From: Legionellaceae bacterium | Lineage (GTDB): Bacteria > Pseudomonadota > Gammaproteobacteria > Legionellales > Legionellaceae | Length of the DNA: 64,000 nucleotides | Reading direction: 5' to 3' | NCBI GenBank assembly: GCA_018061965.1 | Contig: JAGOTG010000008.1 | Span: forward strand, 42,317-106,316 | Shown: positions 28,540-38,648 of the stretch, piece after piece | Numbering within the stretch: position 1 is the first letter of the stretch | Layout of the letters: every line of letters begins with the position of its first letter | Notes under the pieces: generated by a model | What the model saw: only the letters and a program-made list of their open reading frames with translations | What the model was told of the DNA's origin: nothing | Databases searched by the model: none | Made by a program: the position numbers and the translations under genes

Positions 28540-29682
28540 CTAACGCGACCTAATTTGTATAGCACGATGCACGCTCATATTATGAATAAATTGTTCAAAA
28601 ATACTTTGTATATCATGCGGTCCCGGGCTTGCTTCTGGATGTCCTTGAAAACCAAAAGCCAAACTATCACGATGTATAATACCTTGTAAACTTTTATCGA
28701 ACAAGGAGCGATGGGTAGCAATCAATTCTGCAGGCAAACTAGCTTCATCAATGGCAAAGCCATGATTTTGACTGGTAATAAATACGCGCTGTTGCCCAGC
28801 AATTTCGGCCACAGGATGGTTCGCCCCATGATGACCACAATTCATTTTGACCGCACGCGCGCCGCAAGCAAGCGCCAAAATCTGAAACCCCAAACAAATA
28901 CCAAAAATGGGTTTGTCTGCAGCAAGATAAGCTTGTGCCGCGCTAATCGCATAACCACAAGCAGCAGGATCGCCGGGGCCATTCGATAGAAATACCCCAT
29001 CTGGTTGCATAGCAAGCACATCAGCAAATGGAAAATCAGCAGGCACCACCGTTAACGCACAACCCAAATCACGCAGAATTCTCAGAATACTATGCTTCAC
29101 CCCAAAATCATGCACTACGACTTGATACAACAAGGGGTCTACGTGCTTAGCCCAAGCACCTTGTCCCAAACCCCATTGCCGAATTTCTTTTCCAGAAACC
29201 ACTTTTGCTAGATCCATGCCATGCAATCCAGGAAACGACGCTGCACGTTGCTTAACACGTTCTAAATTTTGACCGTCGGTTGTCAAGCAAGCATTCATAG
29301 CACCTTCTTCTCGAAGGCGATGCGTAAGCGCCCGCGTATCGATCCCTGCGATGGCCACAACATGATGCTCACGAAGCCAATCAGATAAAGAATGCGTTGC
29401 ACGATAATTACTTGGAGTAGTCGTTGCGTCGCGGATGATCAAACCTGAAGCCCAGACTCGATCCGATTCCATATCTTCAGGATTACATCCGGTATTTCCG
29501 ATATGAGCGGCCGTCAATGTAATCAATTGCCCCGCGTAAGAAGGATCAGAGAGAATTTCTTGATACCCGGTCATGGCAGTATTAAAGACCAATTCCCCTA
29601 CCTGCTCTCCTTCAGCTCCGATAGAGACCCCTTTGAATACGGTGCCGTCGGCCAGCACTAGCCATGCAGATTGATTTGACAT
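28540..29682 (-). CDS. carA: Carbamoyl-phosphate synthase small subunit
   Basis: A 380-aa glutamine amidotransferase subunit. It has the N-terminal CarA domain ([21 protein letters not shown]) and a class I GATase with FLSNGPGDP, the nucleophile Cys in GICLGFQ and the His in [11 protein letters not shown]. It supplies ammonia for carbamoyl phosphate in arginine and pyrimidine synthesis. carB, its usual partner, is not adjacent, which is unusual. Its ATG overlaps the dnaJ stop by one base, so it is coupled to a heat-shock gene. Confidence 0.95.
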   Translation of the reverse strand: MSNQSAWLVLADGTVFKGVSIGAEGEQVGELVFNTAMTGYQEILSDPSYAGQLITLTAAHIGNTGCNPEDMESDRVWASGLIIRDATTTPSNYRATHSLSDWLREHHVVAIAGIDTRALTHRLREEGAMNACLTTDGQNLERVKQRAASFPGLHGMDLAKVVSGKEIRQWGLGQGAWAKHVDPLLYQVVVHDFGVKHSILRILRDLGCALTVVPADFPFADVLAMQPDGVFLSNGPGDPAACGYAISAAQAYLAADKPIFGICLGFQILALACGARAVKMNCGHHGANHPVAEIAGQQRVFITSQNHGFAIDEASLPAELIATHRSLFDKSLQGIIHRDSLAFGFQGHPEASPGPHDIQSIFEQFIHNMSVHRAIQIRSR

Positions 29683-30809
29683 TAAAATTTCATATCTTCA
29701 AAAAACTTTTTCACTCCTGCAAACCAAGAGCTGGATCGTGGGGAATGACTATGTTTACTTTCATCTATCAATTGTTGAAATTTCTCGAGCAATTCTTTTT
29801 GTTCTTTACCTAATTGCACCGGCGTTTCAACAATCACCTTACACAATAAATCGCCTTTACTCTGATTGCGTGCTGAGTGTATCCCTTTGCCGCGTAAACG
29901 AAACGATTTCCCTGTTTGGGTTTCAGAAGGAATTTTCAACGTAACTCGCCCTTCTAAAGTCGGGACCTCTATTTGTCCCCCTAACGCTGCAGTAACAAAA
30001 TCGATCGGCACTTCACATAAGAGATCTCGATCTTGTCGTTCAAAGATATTGTGGGGTTTGATCGCGACCTGGACATATAAATCCCCTGACGGTCCACCAT
30101 GCACACCAGCTTCACCCTCTCCGCTTAAGCGTATACGATCATTAGAATCAATTCCAGAAGGAATTTTAACCGTTAATTTTTTCTGCTCACGAACGCGACC
30201 ATTGCCATGACAGTCCATACAGGGTTCTGTCACAACTTTGCCCACACCCTGACAAGACGGGCAGGTTTGTTGAATAGAAAAGAAACCTTGTTGCATCCGA
30301 ACTTGTCCTACCCCATTACAGGTTTCGCAGGATTTTGGCTTACTTCCTTTTTTAGCGCCGCTTGCATCACAAGCTTTACATCCAACGTGACGTGGTACGT
30401 TAATTTCAATTTGCTTGCCCTGAGCGGCTTCTTCAAGCGTCAGCTGCACGGTCATCTGCAGATCAGCGCCCCGTTGCGCACGCGATTGACGTCCGCCACC
30501 TTGGCCTTGTGAGAAGATATTTTCAAATATGTCCCCAAATACATCGCCAAAACCGCCAGAAAATCCACCGAATCCACCAGCACCGCCCTCTACACCAGCA
30601 TGACCATATTGATCATAAGCCGCCTTTTTTTGGCCGTCAGACAAAACAGCATACGCTTTTTGAATTTCCTTAAAGCGCTCTTCTGATTCATTATCTCCAG
30701 GATTGCGATCCGGATGATATTTCATCGCCATTTTTCGATAAGCTTTTTTTATCTCCGCATCCGACGCATCGCGGCTAACACCTAATAACTCATAATAATC
30801 ATGCTGCAT
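29682..30809 (-). CDS. dnaJ: Chaperone DnaJ (Hsp40)
   Basis: A 375-aa type I Hsp40. The J domain has HPD in [10 protein letters not shown], followed by a Gly/Phe-rich linker, four zinc repeats ([32 protein letters not shown]) and the C-terminal substrate domains. It stimulates DnaK ATPase. I choose ATG 30809, which aligns with E. coli DnaJ and has a GTGAG-like site; a GTG at 30821 would add four residues. A hairpin separates it from dnaK. Confidence 0.96.
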   Translation of the reverse strand: MQHDYYELLGVSRDASDAEIKKAYRKMAMKYHPDRNPGDNESEERFKEIQKAYAVLSDGQKKAAYDQYGHAGVEGGAGGFGGFSGGFGDVFGDIFENIFSQGQGGGRQSRAQRGADLQMTVQLTLEEAAQGKQIEINVPRHVGCKACDASGAKKGSKPKSCETCNGVGQVRMQQGFFSIQQTCPSCQGVGKVVTEPCMDCHGNGRVREQKKLTVKIPSGIDSNDRIRLSGEGEAGVHGGPSGDLYVQVAIKPHNIFERQDRDLLCEVPIDFVTAALGGQIEVPTLEGRVTLKIPSETQTGKSFRLRGKGIHSARNQSKGDLLCKVIVETPVQLGKEQKELLEKFQQLIDESKHSHSPRSSSWFAGVKKFFEDMKF

Positions 30810-30827
30810 GCCAATACTCACGTGAAA

Positions 30828-30847
30828 AGGGGCTGTTGCCAGCCCCT
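30828..30847 (-). terminator. Hairpin in the dnaK-dnaJ gap
   Basis: AGGGGCT and AGCCCCT arms (7 bp, perfect) enclose a 6-nt loop. On the minus strand it is followed by TTTTCAC. It sits directly after dnaK and just before dnaJ. It looks like a leaky terminator or an mRNA-stabilising hairpin that would make dnaK output exceed dnaJ. Confidence 0.65.
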
Positions 30848-30854
30848 ATATTAA

Positions 30855-32789
30855 CTATTCTTTGTCTTTGACTTCGTCTTTGACTTCCGCAAACTCTGCA
30901 TCGACGACACCACCGTCATGATTTGTCGCATCACCCGGTTGCGTAGCTTGATCCGGAGTTTCTGCCGCTTGCGCTTTTTTTGCATAAACGCGCTCAGCCA
31001 TTTTACCTGCAAAATTGTTTAAATTCGCGGTTTTTTCTTCAATTTGTACTTTTTCATTGGTCTTCATTGCTTCTTTTAACTCTGCAATAGCCGCTTCAAT
31101 GGATTTTTTCTCATCTTCGTTCATTTCGTCTGCCAAATCTTTTAAAGATTTTTCAGAACTATGAATCAGACTATCAGCATGATTACGCACTTCAATCAAT
31201 TCTTTGAATTTTTTATCATCCTCTGCATGCTCTGCCGCATCTTTAACCATGGCTTGCACTTCCTCGTCACTCAAGCCACTAGAGGCTTTGATCACGATAG
31301 ATTGGGCTTTGCCAGTTGCTTTGTCTTTGGCTGATACGTTCAAAATACCATTTGCGTCGATATCAAACGTTACCTCGATTTGTGGCACACCACGTGGCGC
31401 AGTTGGAAGATCCGCCAAATCAAAACGACCCAATGATTTGTTAGCAGAAGCTTGCTCACGCTCTCCCTGCAGAACATGGACTGTCACTGCCGTTTGATTA
31501 TCATCTGCTGTAGAAAACACTTGATTCGCTTTGGTTGGGATCGTCGTATTTTTTTCAATCAATTTCGTCATAACGCCACCCATCGTTTCAATTCCTAACG
31601 ATAAAGGGGTTACGTCCAACAACAGAATGTCTTTCACCTCTCCTGACAATACCGCGCCTTGAATCGCAGCACCGACTGCCACCGCTTCATCTGGATTCAC
31701 ATCTTTACGCGGCTCTTTGCCAAAAAACTCTTCTACGACTTTTTGCACCATCGGCATCCGCGTTTGTCCGCCGACTAAAATCACGTCGTTAATCTGAGCG
31801 ACCGTCAATCCCGCGTCTTTGAGTGCTGTTTTCAAAGGAGGCAGTGTACGTTCTACCAATTTTTCTACCAATGACTCTAATTTGGCACGTGTCAATTTGA
31901 TATTTAAATGCTTTGGACCCGATGCATCGGCTGTAATATAAGGCAGATTCACATCAGTTTGCTGCGCGGAAGACAGTTCGATTTTGGCTTTTTCTGCTGC
32001 TTCCTTTAAGCGCTGCAATGCCAAGGGGTCACTATGTAAATCAATACCGGTATCTTTTTTGAATTGATCGACTAGATATTCAATCAAAGCCATATCAAAA
32101 TCTTCTCCGCCAAGGAAAGTATCCCCGTTCGTAGCCAGTACTTCAAATTGATGCTCTCCATCTACTTCAGCAATTTCAATGATTGAAATATCAAAGGTAC
32201 CGCCCCCCAGGTCATATACCGCAATCACTGAGTCACCACGTTTTTTGTCCATACCATAAGCTAATGCAGCAGCAGTAGGTTCGTTGATAATCCGTTTGAC
32301 ATCAAGACCTGCGATTCGGCCAGCATCTTTGGTCGCTTGCCGTTGAGAATCATTGAAATAAGCTGGGACCGTGATAACCGCCTCAGTAACTGGCGTGCCT
32401 AAATAATCTTCCGCAGTTTTCTTCATTTTTCGTAAGACTTCTGCAGAAATTTGGGGAGGCGCTTTATTTTCATCTCGCACACAAACCCAAGCATCGCCAT
32501 TGTCAGCTTTGACAATCTTATACGGCACCATTTTAATATCTTTTTGGACGATGGGATCTGAAAAATTTCGACCAATCAAACGTTTGATAGCATATAAAGT
32601 GTTATTCGGATTAGTAACCGCCTGACGTTTTGCCGCAAGCCCCACTAATACTTCGTTATCGGCAGTATATGCGACAATAGAGGGGGTCGTACGCTGCCCT
32701 TCAGCATTTTCCATTACTTTCGGTTTGCCACCTTCCATAATCGCAACACATGAATTAGTAGTTCCTAAGTCAATACCAATGATAGCCAT
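30855..32789 (-). CDS. dnaK: Chaperone DnaK (Hsp70)
   Basis: A 644-aa Hsp70. Signatures are [27 protein letters not shown], the [14 protein letters not shown] motif, the substrate-binding domain ([20 protein letters not shown]), and an acidic C-terminus ending DEVKDKE. It folds and protects proteins with DnaJ and GrpE. GGAG lies just upstream of the ATG, and a near-perfect sigma-32 promoter sits about 50 bp upstream. Confidence 0.98.
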   Translation of the reverse strand: MAIIGIDLGTTNSCVAIMEGGKPKVMENAEGQRTTPSIVAYTADNEVLVGLAAKRQAVTNPNNTLYAIKRLIGRNFSDPIVQKDIKMVPYKIVKADNGDAWVCVRDENKAPPQISAEVLRKMKKTAEDYLGTPVTEAVITVPAYFNDSQRQATKDAGRIAGLDVKRIINEPTAAALAYGMDKKRGDSVIAVYDLGGGTFDISIIEIAEVDGEHQFEVLATNGDTFLGGEDFDMALIEYLVDQFKKDTGIDLHSDPLALQRLKEAAEKAKIELSSAQQTDVNLPYITADASGPKHLNIKLTRAKLESLVEKLVERTLPPLKTALKDAGLTVAQINDVILVGGQTRMPMVQKVVEEFFGKEPRKDVNPDEAVAVGAAIQGAVLSGEVKDILLLDVTPLSLGIETMGGVMTKLIEKNTTIPTKANQVFSTADDNQTAVTVHVLQGEREQASANKSLGRFDLADLPTAPRGVPQIEVTFDIDANGILNVSAKDKATGKAQSIVIKASSGLSDEEVQAMVKDAAEHAEDDKKFKELIEVRNHADSLIHSSEKSLKDLADEMNEDEKKSIEAAIAELKEAMKTNEKVQIEEKTANLNNFAGKMAERVYAKKAQAAETPDQATQPGDATNHDGGVVDAEFAEVKDEVKDKE

Positions 32790-32832
32790 TTTTCACTCCA
32801 AATATTAATAACATAATATATCTTAATTCCTG

Positions 32833-32860
32833 ATATGGGGAATAATCTGAGATTTTCAAG
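32833..32860 (-). promoter_or_regulatory. Sigma-32 heat-shock promoter of dnaK
   Basis: Read on the minus strand, CTTGAAA (32860-32854) and CCCCATAT (32840-32833) are separated by 13 nt. This matches the E. coli sigma-32 consensus CTTGAAA-N(11-16)-CCCCATNT at every fixed position. It lies 44-71 bp upstream of the dnaK ATG. Confidence 0.9.
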
Positions 32861-32892
32861 AGGTAAGGTGAAAATAATCTTGATTGGCATTT

Positions 32893-33234
32893 TTAAAAGG
32901 TATGCCCGCGAGCCTTTGCTGCAGAGGATACTTCGTTACTTTTTGCCTCACCAGGCTCATCTGTGTCTGAATTCTCTTCAGCTTCAGCTATCGGCATAGT
33001 CTTCAAAGAAGAGGCATGTATAACATCCTGCCAGTTTTTGAGTTTCTGAATAATCGCAGCTTGTTTAGCATTATTCCGGTTTATTATATCTGCCAGAGAC
33101 TCTTCAAGAACAGGAGAAACCGTCTTTAATGATTCTAAATTCATCGCATTTTCGGTTAACGCTGGGCTCTGAACTGGCTTAAAGAAGTTTTCTGGATAAG
33201 AGTTACGGCGCTCACGATGCGTGCTTTTCTTCAT
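32893..33234 (-). CDS. Orphan 113-aa hydrophilic protein
   Basis: I do not recognise this protein. It is basic at the start (KKSTHRERRNSYPENFF), helical in the middle (LADIINRNNAKQAAIIQKLKN) and acidic at the end (AEENSDTDEPGEAKSNE). There is no signal or membrane segment. I choose ATG 33234, with GGAG close upstream, over a TTG at 33261. It lies upstream of the dnaK promoter on the same strand, but the sigma-32 site suggests separate transcription. Confidence 0.55.
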   Translation of the reverse strand: MKKSTHRERRNSYPENFFKPVQSPALTENAMNLESLKTVSPVLEESLADIINRNNAKQAAIIQKLKNWQDVIHASSLKTMPIAEAEENSDTDEPGEAKSNEVSSAAKARGHTF

Positions 33235-33356
33235 AAGGCTCCATTTTTGAGTTTCGGACAAAGACAGTTTATCAAGTATTCATGGATAACAAACCCTGAT
33301 TAAGCGATAATCTGTGCAAACCAATCTTATTATTTCACTCTAATTCACGGACAGTC

Positions 33357-33719
33357 ATGAAAAAATTATTATTCTCTCTAATTATCCTCCTATCTTCATG
33401 TTTATTAACGGGATGTTGGTCTGTCCAAACAGGACAAAAGTCTGGCGTTATTGTCAAAGTTGCTAAAGAGGGCAAACTTTGGGGAACTTATGAAGGTGAA
33501 ATTATCTTAGGCGGCCTAGAAAATGCCAGTGGCGCTAGCGGCCGAGCCTTCTACTTTACTTTAGGTCAATTTAAATCCGAACTGGTAAAGCAAGCCGAGT
33601 TCGCTATGCAAAATAATAAACACGTCATCATTAGCTATCATTGCGATGCTTATATGCTCCCTTGGAGTGGCGAAACCAAATGTTTTGTAAGTAAAATTAA
33701 CGTATTACCCGAGAAGTAA
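33357..33719 (+). CDS. Small lipoprotein, 120 aa
   Basis: The N-terminus KKLLFSLIILLSSCLLTGCW is a lipoprotein signal with lipobox LTGC (C20). The mature domain, about 100 residues, has ANNK-like and ISYHCDAYMLPWSGETKCF stretches with two cysteines that may pair. No function is recognised; it would sit in the periplasm on a membrane anchor. A possible terminator follows it at 33724-33783. Confidence 0.75.
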   Translation: MKKLLFSLIILLSSCLLTGCWSVQTGQKSGVIVKVAKEGKLWGTYEGEIILGGLENASGASGRAFYFTLGQFKSELVKQAEFAMQNNKHVIISYHCDAYMLPWSGETKCFVSKINVLPEK

Positions 33720-33723
33720 CCGT

Positions 33724-33783
33724 AAATAGGGCATGCTTCACCAAGCCATGTCAAAATTGTGCATTAAATTCATCGCCCTATTT
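33724..33783. terminator. Long-loop terminator between convergent genes
   Basis: AAATAGGGC at 33724-33732 pairs with GCCCTATTT at 33775-33783, followed by TT. The loop is 42 nt, long for an intrinsic terminator. It overlaps the stop codon of the minus-strand epimerase gene, so it could serve both strands. Confidence 0.45.
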
Positions 33784-34653
33784 TTCCGAAAAATCCTCTA
33801 TCCAGATTTGAGACAGCCCCTCACGAAAAGAGGGGTATTGCAAAGAAATGTTCAGTTCCTGTTTGATTTTTAAATTAGATACGCGTCGGTTGTTTGAATA
33901 AAAATCCTTTTCCATGGGTGATAAAGGAGCTTTTTCAAACGGAAGCAACGGCAATGCGGCCCGTTTCAATAACAAAGAAGCGTAGGCATCAACCACATGT
34001 GAGGCGGCAGGCTCATCATCCGCGACATTATATATTGAGAAAGGGTGAGGGGCGTTTATTGAGGCAAGCAAAACAGACACAATGTCGTCAACATGTATCC
34101 TAGAAAAAAGTTGCCCTTCTTTGAATATACTATATTTCTTCCCCGCATAAATACGTTGCATAGAGTTTCTATCCGGCCCATAAATACCTGCCAATCTAAA
34201 AATATGTAAAGGAATTTGATTTAACTCAGCAAAAGCAAGCCAAGCTTGCTCTGCTTTGAAACGTAAAAGTCCTGATACACCATGTGGATTACACTCACTT
34301 TCCTCATCAACCCAATTCCCCTGGTGGTCACCGTAAACACTGGTTGATGAAAGATACCCTACCCATTTAATATGAGCAGCGTGTTTCTTAATCAACTCAC
34401 CATATTGAAATAGAACAGGATCTCCTATGTCGGGATTGGGCGGAATACTAATTAATAGATATTGGGCTTTACTAAGATAATCATCTATTTCTGCAGCATT
34501 AAAATCAATCAGTTTCGTGACTGAAGAAGCGCCTCTTTCGCTTGTATGATTCTGACGGCTCGTTCCAATAGACTCGATGCCAAGTCGATACAGCTGTTGA
34601 GCCAAGGCTTTTGCTGTGTAACCGAAGCCATACATAAAGAAATTGTCACTCAT
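33778..34653 (-). CDS. NAD(P)-dependent epimerase/dehydratase-like SDR (YeeZ type)
   Basis: A 291-aa extended short-chain dehydrogenase-like protein. The Rossmann start MYGFGYTAKALAQQL is the G-x-G-x2-A form seen in YeeZ-type SDRs. STSVYGDHQGNWVDEES carries the active-site Ser/Tyr region, and FRLAGIYGPDRN and FSRIHVDDIV are typical. The substrate is unknown. It overlaps the photolyase gene by 8 bp and is probably co-transcribed with it. Confidence 0.85.
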   Translation of the reverse strand: MSDNFFMYGFGYTAKALAQQLYRLGIESIGTSRQNHTSERGASSVTKLIDFNAAEIDDYLSKAQYLLISIPPNPDIGDPVLFQYGELIKKHAAHIKWVGYLSSTSVYGDHQGNWVDEESECNPHGVSGLLRFKAEQAWLAFAELNQIPLHIFRLAGIYGPDRNSMQRIYAGKKYSIFKEGQLFSRIHVDDIVSVLLASINAPHPFSIYNVADDEPAASHVVDAYASLLLKRAALPLLPFEKAPLSPMEKDFYSNNRRVSNLKIKQELNISLQYPSFREGLSQIWIEDFSEK

Positions 34654-36067
34654 GAGAAGCCCTTTTTTTTAATTGCTGATAATAATTCAGAGCTCTGATT
34701 CTTGCAGCTGAATGATCAATCATAGGTTTTGGATAAAGTGTATTCGCATACATCGATTCAGAATTGGCGTCCTCCCAAGGAGCATGTATCGATTGGCTTT
34801 TAATTGTAGCTAGCTCAGGAACCCACTGCCGAATATAGGTTCCATGTGGGTCAAATTTCCGACTCTGTAATACTGGATTGAAAATACGAAAATAAGGCGC
34901 CGCATCTACGCCACATCCCGCTACCCATTGCCAACTTGCGCTATTGTTTGCGAGATCTGCATCTACTAAGGTATCTAAAAACCAATCGGCTCCGAGACGC
35001 CAATCAATCAGCAAACCCTTGGTGAGAAATGAGGCCACAATCATACGCACACGGTTATGCATATAGCCCGTTGCCCATAGCTCTCGCATGCCAGCATCGA
35101 CTAGAGGATACCCCGTCATACCTTGCTGCCAACGAATCAATGCTTTTTTTTCATTTTTCCAAGGAAACACATCAAATTCATGTCTAAAATTATCGGATGG
35201 AAATTTAGGAAAATGGTAGAGTAGATAGACTGAAAACTCTCGCCATCCAAGCTCAGATAAAAAATGCTCAATTGATGCTAAATCACATTTAAGCTCTAGT
35301 TTCGCCAAGTTAATCGCCCTTAAGATAGTATAAGGACTGATTTCACCAAAATGTAAATGAGGCGACAGCCGTGAGGTTGCATCCTTTTCTGGGAAGTCTC
35401 TATTTTTTTTGTATCCAACCAAATTATGATGAATAAAATCATCCAGTTTTTTCTGCGCCCCTTTTTCTCCCGGGGTCCAGAAATCAGGAAAGCGAGATGC
35501 CCAAGAGACACTTGGCAATAACCGCCATTCATTAATATCCTCACTTTTAACTTCGAGTCCCTGGGGCCGCTTAGTTAAATGAACCTCAGATTGGATACTC
35601 AGAGCTTGTCTGCAATGTTTCCAGTAAGGCGTAAAAACTTTATAGAAACCGCCACTTTTATTTTGAATGGTCCAAGGCTCATGCAACAAGCTACCATTCG
35701 AACTGCAGACTTCAATACCCTGTGCTAATAACAATGCTTTAATTTTTTTATCTCGTGAAATAGCTACCGGCTCATAACAACGATTCCAATAAACTGCCTG
35801 GATAGATAGTCTCTGGATTAAATCCACAATAATTTCTATTGGATTTCCTTGACGCAATACTAAGCATAAGCCCTTCTTATCCAAAGATTTCTTTAAAGAA
35901 ATAAGGCTATGATGCAGCCACCACGCTTGTGCATCCCCTAATACACTCGTCTTCTTAGTATAAATATATAAAGGCACAACAATTTTGTGATGCATGCAAG
36001 CTTCGATAAAAGCAGGATTATCATGCAGTCTCAAATCCTGCTTAAACCATACTAGTGCGATAGTCAT
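34646..36067 (-). CDS. phrB: Deoxyribodipyrimidine photolyase
   Basis: A 473-aa light-dependent DNA repair enzyme that splits cyclobutane pyrimidine dimers. The N-terminal antenna-binding fold begins ALVWFKQDLRLHDNPAF. The C-terminal FAD domain has TSRLSPHLHFGEISP, GMTGYPLVDAGMRELWATGYMHNRVRM, and WQWVAGCGVDAAPYFRIFNP. These are the class I CPD photolyase signatures, with the Trp electron-transfer region. It precedes the epimerase gene with an 8-bp overlap. Confidence 0.95.
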   Translation of the reverse strand: MTIALVWFKQDLRLHDNPAFIEACMHHKIVVPLYIYTKKTSVLGDAQAWWLHHSLISLKKSLDKKGLCLVLRQGNPIEIIVDLIQRLSIQAVYWNRCYEPVAISRDKKIKALLLAQGIEVCSSNGSLLHEPWTIQNKSGGFYKVFTPYWKHCRQALSIQSEVHLTKRPQGLEVKSEDINEWRLLPSVSWASRFPDFWTPGEKGAQKKLDDFIHHNLVGYKKNRDFPEKDATSRLSPHLHFGEISPYTILRAINLAKLELKCDLASIEHFLSELGWREFSVYLLYHFPKFPSDNFRHEFDVFPWKNEKKALIRWQQGMTGYPLVDAGMRELWATGYMHNRVRMIVASFLTKGLLIDWRLGADWFLDTLVDADLANNSASWQWVAGCGVDAAPYFRIFNPVLQSRKFDPHGTYIRQWVPELATIKSQSIHAPWEDANSESMYANTLYPKPMIDHSAARIRALNYYQQLKKRASHE

Positions 36068-36095
36068 AGTGTCCTTTTAATTTTATTGTAAAGAT

Positions 36096-36989
36096 TTAGG
36101 CTTCAGAAGATCTATCAAAAATTGCAAGCACATCTTGACGAATGGTGTTACAAATTTTATCCAAGGGTAAATGACTAAGATTTTTGTCAGAAAAAGGATT
36201 TTGTAGTTCAACGCCTATTTGGTCTAACGCAAATAATGCATAAGCAACCAATCCTGATATCACTGGGCTAATAGCTAAATTTGAAATCTTTATTAAACCG
36301 AGTGGTAGCATTAATAAAAAACATAATATGAATCGCCGCGATTTTACTGCCATAACAAAAGGCATAGGCGTTTTTAAAATTCGTTCACAACCGCCTAGTG
36401 CATCTACAAGCCGCGATCTTGTTTCTTCTGCACGAATAAATGCAAATGAATCTAATAAATTATGCATGCGGGCGTAATTCAATTCTTTTGCAATTAAATC
36501 GCCCAAAGCAATACAAGGTGCATCAGCTTGCGTAATAGTAAAGTAAGCTTTTTCATCGAGATATTGTTTCAACAGTAAGCTATCTTTTTTATTACGCAAA
36601 TGATTTTTCATAAGATAGGGAAAAAAAATCGTATAATGACAAAGTTTAATTTTCCATTCTTTAGTTTGTTCTGTTGCAACATATTGATTGAGAATAATCG
36701 CTAAATTGCGGCAATCATTGACCACATTACCCCATAACTTCCTGCCTTCCCACCAACGGTCATATCCGGCATTGACTCTAAACACTAAAATTAATCCCAT
36801 AATTAGCCCCCCATATTCAAAAGGGCCAATTGGCAATACCAAATCAGGAAACCGATGATTTAACAATGAAATTAAACTAGCATACAACATCACCAATATG
36901 ACTTTGCTGATGACTTTGGGCGTTATGGAGCCTCTGATGGCTACAGCATTTTGCAAGAAACTATCATGTTCGCATACATTTTCTAGCAT
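36096..36989 (-). CDS. Bestrophin-family (UPF0187) anion channel
   Basis: A 297-aa membrane protein. The bacterial bestrophin signature FRVNAGYDRWWEGRKLWGNVVNDCRNL is present at about residues 71-97, with hydrophobic segments near residues 24-45, 52-70 and 222-252, and the C-terminal DQIGVELQNPFSDKNLSHLPL stretch (the family's 'IG.EiedPFg...nDLPl'). Bacterial members form pentameric ion channels. It lies 28 bp upstream of the photolyase gene on the same strand. Confidence 0.88.
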   Translation of the reverse strand: MLENVCEHDSFLQNAVAIRGSITPKVISKVILVMLYASLISLLNHRFPDLVLPIGPFEYGGLIMGLILVFRVNAGYDRWWEGRKLWGNVVNDCRNLAIILNQYVATEQTKEWKIKLCHYTIFFPYLMKNHLRNKKDSLLLKQYLDEKAYFTITQADAPCIALGDLIAKELNYARMHNLLDSFAFIRAEETRSRLVDALGGCERILKTPMPFVMAVKSRRFILCFLLMLPLGLIKISNLAISPVISGLVAYALFALDQIGVELQNPFSDKNLSHLPLDKICNTIRQDVLAIFDRSSEA

Positions 36990-37110
36990 GATGTTATCTA
37001 TATTGAAAACATATCAGGTATTTTAACCGATTAAACTGCGAACCGCTATCACCTGCGTGCATGAGAGGTAGGATGAACCGCTTAGATTTTCATCACTACA
37101 GAAAGAGATT

Positions 37111-38115
37111 TTACAAAGCATCTTTCATTAGATGAGCACTGAGTCCCCGAGCAACCGCCTGACCAGAAAGGTAAGCCGCTTCAACCCTTGCTCCTTGTGT
37201 CCAATCCCCACACATCGCAATGTAATTTTCTTTATCAAGTACTAACGAAGCTTGCAGTGGTTTAATACAATTTGCATAGCGCCAATGATGCACACTCATA
37301 TGATCAATTTTATTACTTGATAAATCGAGGATCTGTGACGCAGCAGTCCATAGTTGGTTCTGCACTTGTTGTAAATCTGCATTAATATGGTCTTCAGCCC
37401 ATTGGTTGCTGGATAATACCACTAGCGTTGGCTCTGGTGCTCTTTCTGGTTTGCTGCTGTTACATGAAATCCATTGAATACAGGCGCTTTGAATGCTGGC
37501 TCCGCGCCAACTTGGCAAAACAAATGTATCATTACATCCCAACATTAAAACATAACACCCTTGCGTCCCGACATAGGATACCCTCTCAGAAAATGGATTT
37601 CCTTCAGGCAACAGCGATTCTGCTTGTTCTGCGGGTATGGCGAACAGGACCCAATCGAATTTTTCAGAAATCGTAGCCTGATTAATCTCTAATTGCCAAA
37701 AATTATGACCACGAATAAGCTTAGTCACTCTTTGGTTTAATAAAACGGATAAGCCCCGCGCAAGATATTTACCCACAGCATTCATTCTAGGAACACCAAC
37801 ATACCGGGTACGCCGGTCATTCAATAGCACGGATGTTTTGTTGTTTGATATTTCAACAAAATCGCCTTGCCATGCATTGACAATACCTTCGGCCTGCATA
37901 TGATTTACGAGTTCAACAAAAGAAGCGCTTTCTGCCGTAAAATATTGAACCCCATGGTCAAACTCAAATGGGCTGGCATACCGCGTTGATAAACGGCCAC
38001 CCAGACCACGAGATTTTTCGAAAACAGTAACCTCGAAATTTGCCGCGAGTATTCGCGCAGCAGCAAGTCCCGCTATACCTGCACCAACGATAGCTATTTT
38101 AGGTCTCGGTAACAT
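37111..38115 (-). CDS. Renalase-like FAD-dependent amine oxidase/NAD(P)-binding protein
   Basis: A 334-aa flavoprotein. The dinucleotide motif IAIVGAGIAGLAAARIL starts the protein, followed by FEKSRGLGGRLSTRY (the FAD-binding GG motif) and FDHGVQYFT. The C-terminal WTQGARVEAAYLSGQAVA is the second FAD site. This is the bacterial renalase-like family, often found near photolyase genes. The physiological substrate is unknown. It is 120 bp upstream of the bestrophin gene and on the same strand. Confidence 0.87.
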   Translation of the reverse strand: MLPRPKIAIVGAGIAGLAAARILAANFEVTVFEKSRGLGGRLSTRYASPFEFDHGVQYFTAESASFVELVNHMQAEGIVNAWQGDFVEISNNKTSVLLNDRRTRYVGVPRMNAVGKYLARGLSVLLNQRVTKLIRGHNFWQLEINQATISEKFDWVLFAIPAEQAESLLPEGNPFSERVSYVGTQGCYVLMLGCNDTFVLPSWRGASIQSACIQWISCNSSKPERAPEPTLVVLSSNQWAEDHINADLQQVQNQLWTAASQILDLSSNKIDHMSVHHWRYANCIKPLQASLVLDKENYIAMCGDWTQGARVEAAYLSGQAVARGLSAHLMKDAL

Positions 38116-38206
38116 GGAAATCTAATCCTCACAGTCTTTAAACCTGTCTTGCTTTTGCAAGCCACCTCGATGCGCTGCCATAAACCATCGTTTACGCTAA
38201 ACGGAT

Positions 38207-38638
38207 CTACATTTGATACGACTTTATAAGCGCATCAGCGGCTTGATGAGCTTCTCCATCCATAAACTCCTTCATAGGATCTGGTAAAGGCCGCAGCATA
38301 CTTTGGCAGGCACCCTTTTGCACAGCTAACCATTCCGGATTCACTTCAGAAAAAACTCGCTCGATAAAATAAATAAGTGATAATGCCTGAATCAGATCTT
38401 GCTGAATTTCGGTAGGCGCAAATCTCTGTGTTTCACTCATCAAACGCAATTTGCAGGGTATGTACAAATACAATCCTTCTAATGCATTTATAATGCTAAT
38501 TTTTTTAGCAATAATGCTTTCTTGCAACAAATTTTGTCCATCCTTAGCGACTATTAATTCAGCGTTTAAACTTTCAATCGTATCAGTTGGACTCATGGTT
38601 CTAGCGGCATCACGAAAGAGTCTAGCAAAACATTTCAT
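38207..38638 (-). CDS. Orphan 143-aa protein paired with the YopJ-like gene
   Basis: I do not recognise this protein. It is helical and soluble (TMSPTDTIESLNAELIVAKD, PTEIQQDLIQALSLIYFIE). I choose ATG 38638 because AAGGAGATAGGA directly precedes it; a longer frame to 38800 runs into the upstream gene. It begins 10 bp after the YopJ-like gene's stop, so the two are almost surely one operon. A chaperone or co-effector role would fit the arrangement but is only inference. Confidence 0.65.
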   Translation of the reverse strand: MKCFARLFRDAARTMSPTDTIESLNAELIVAKDGQNLLQESIIAKKISIINALEGLYLYIPCKLRLMSETQRFAPTEIQQDLIQALSLIYFIERVFSEVNPEWLAVQKGACQSMLRPLPDPMKEFMDGEAHQAADALIKSYQM

Positions 38639-38648
38639 TCCTATCTCC

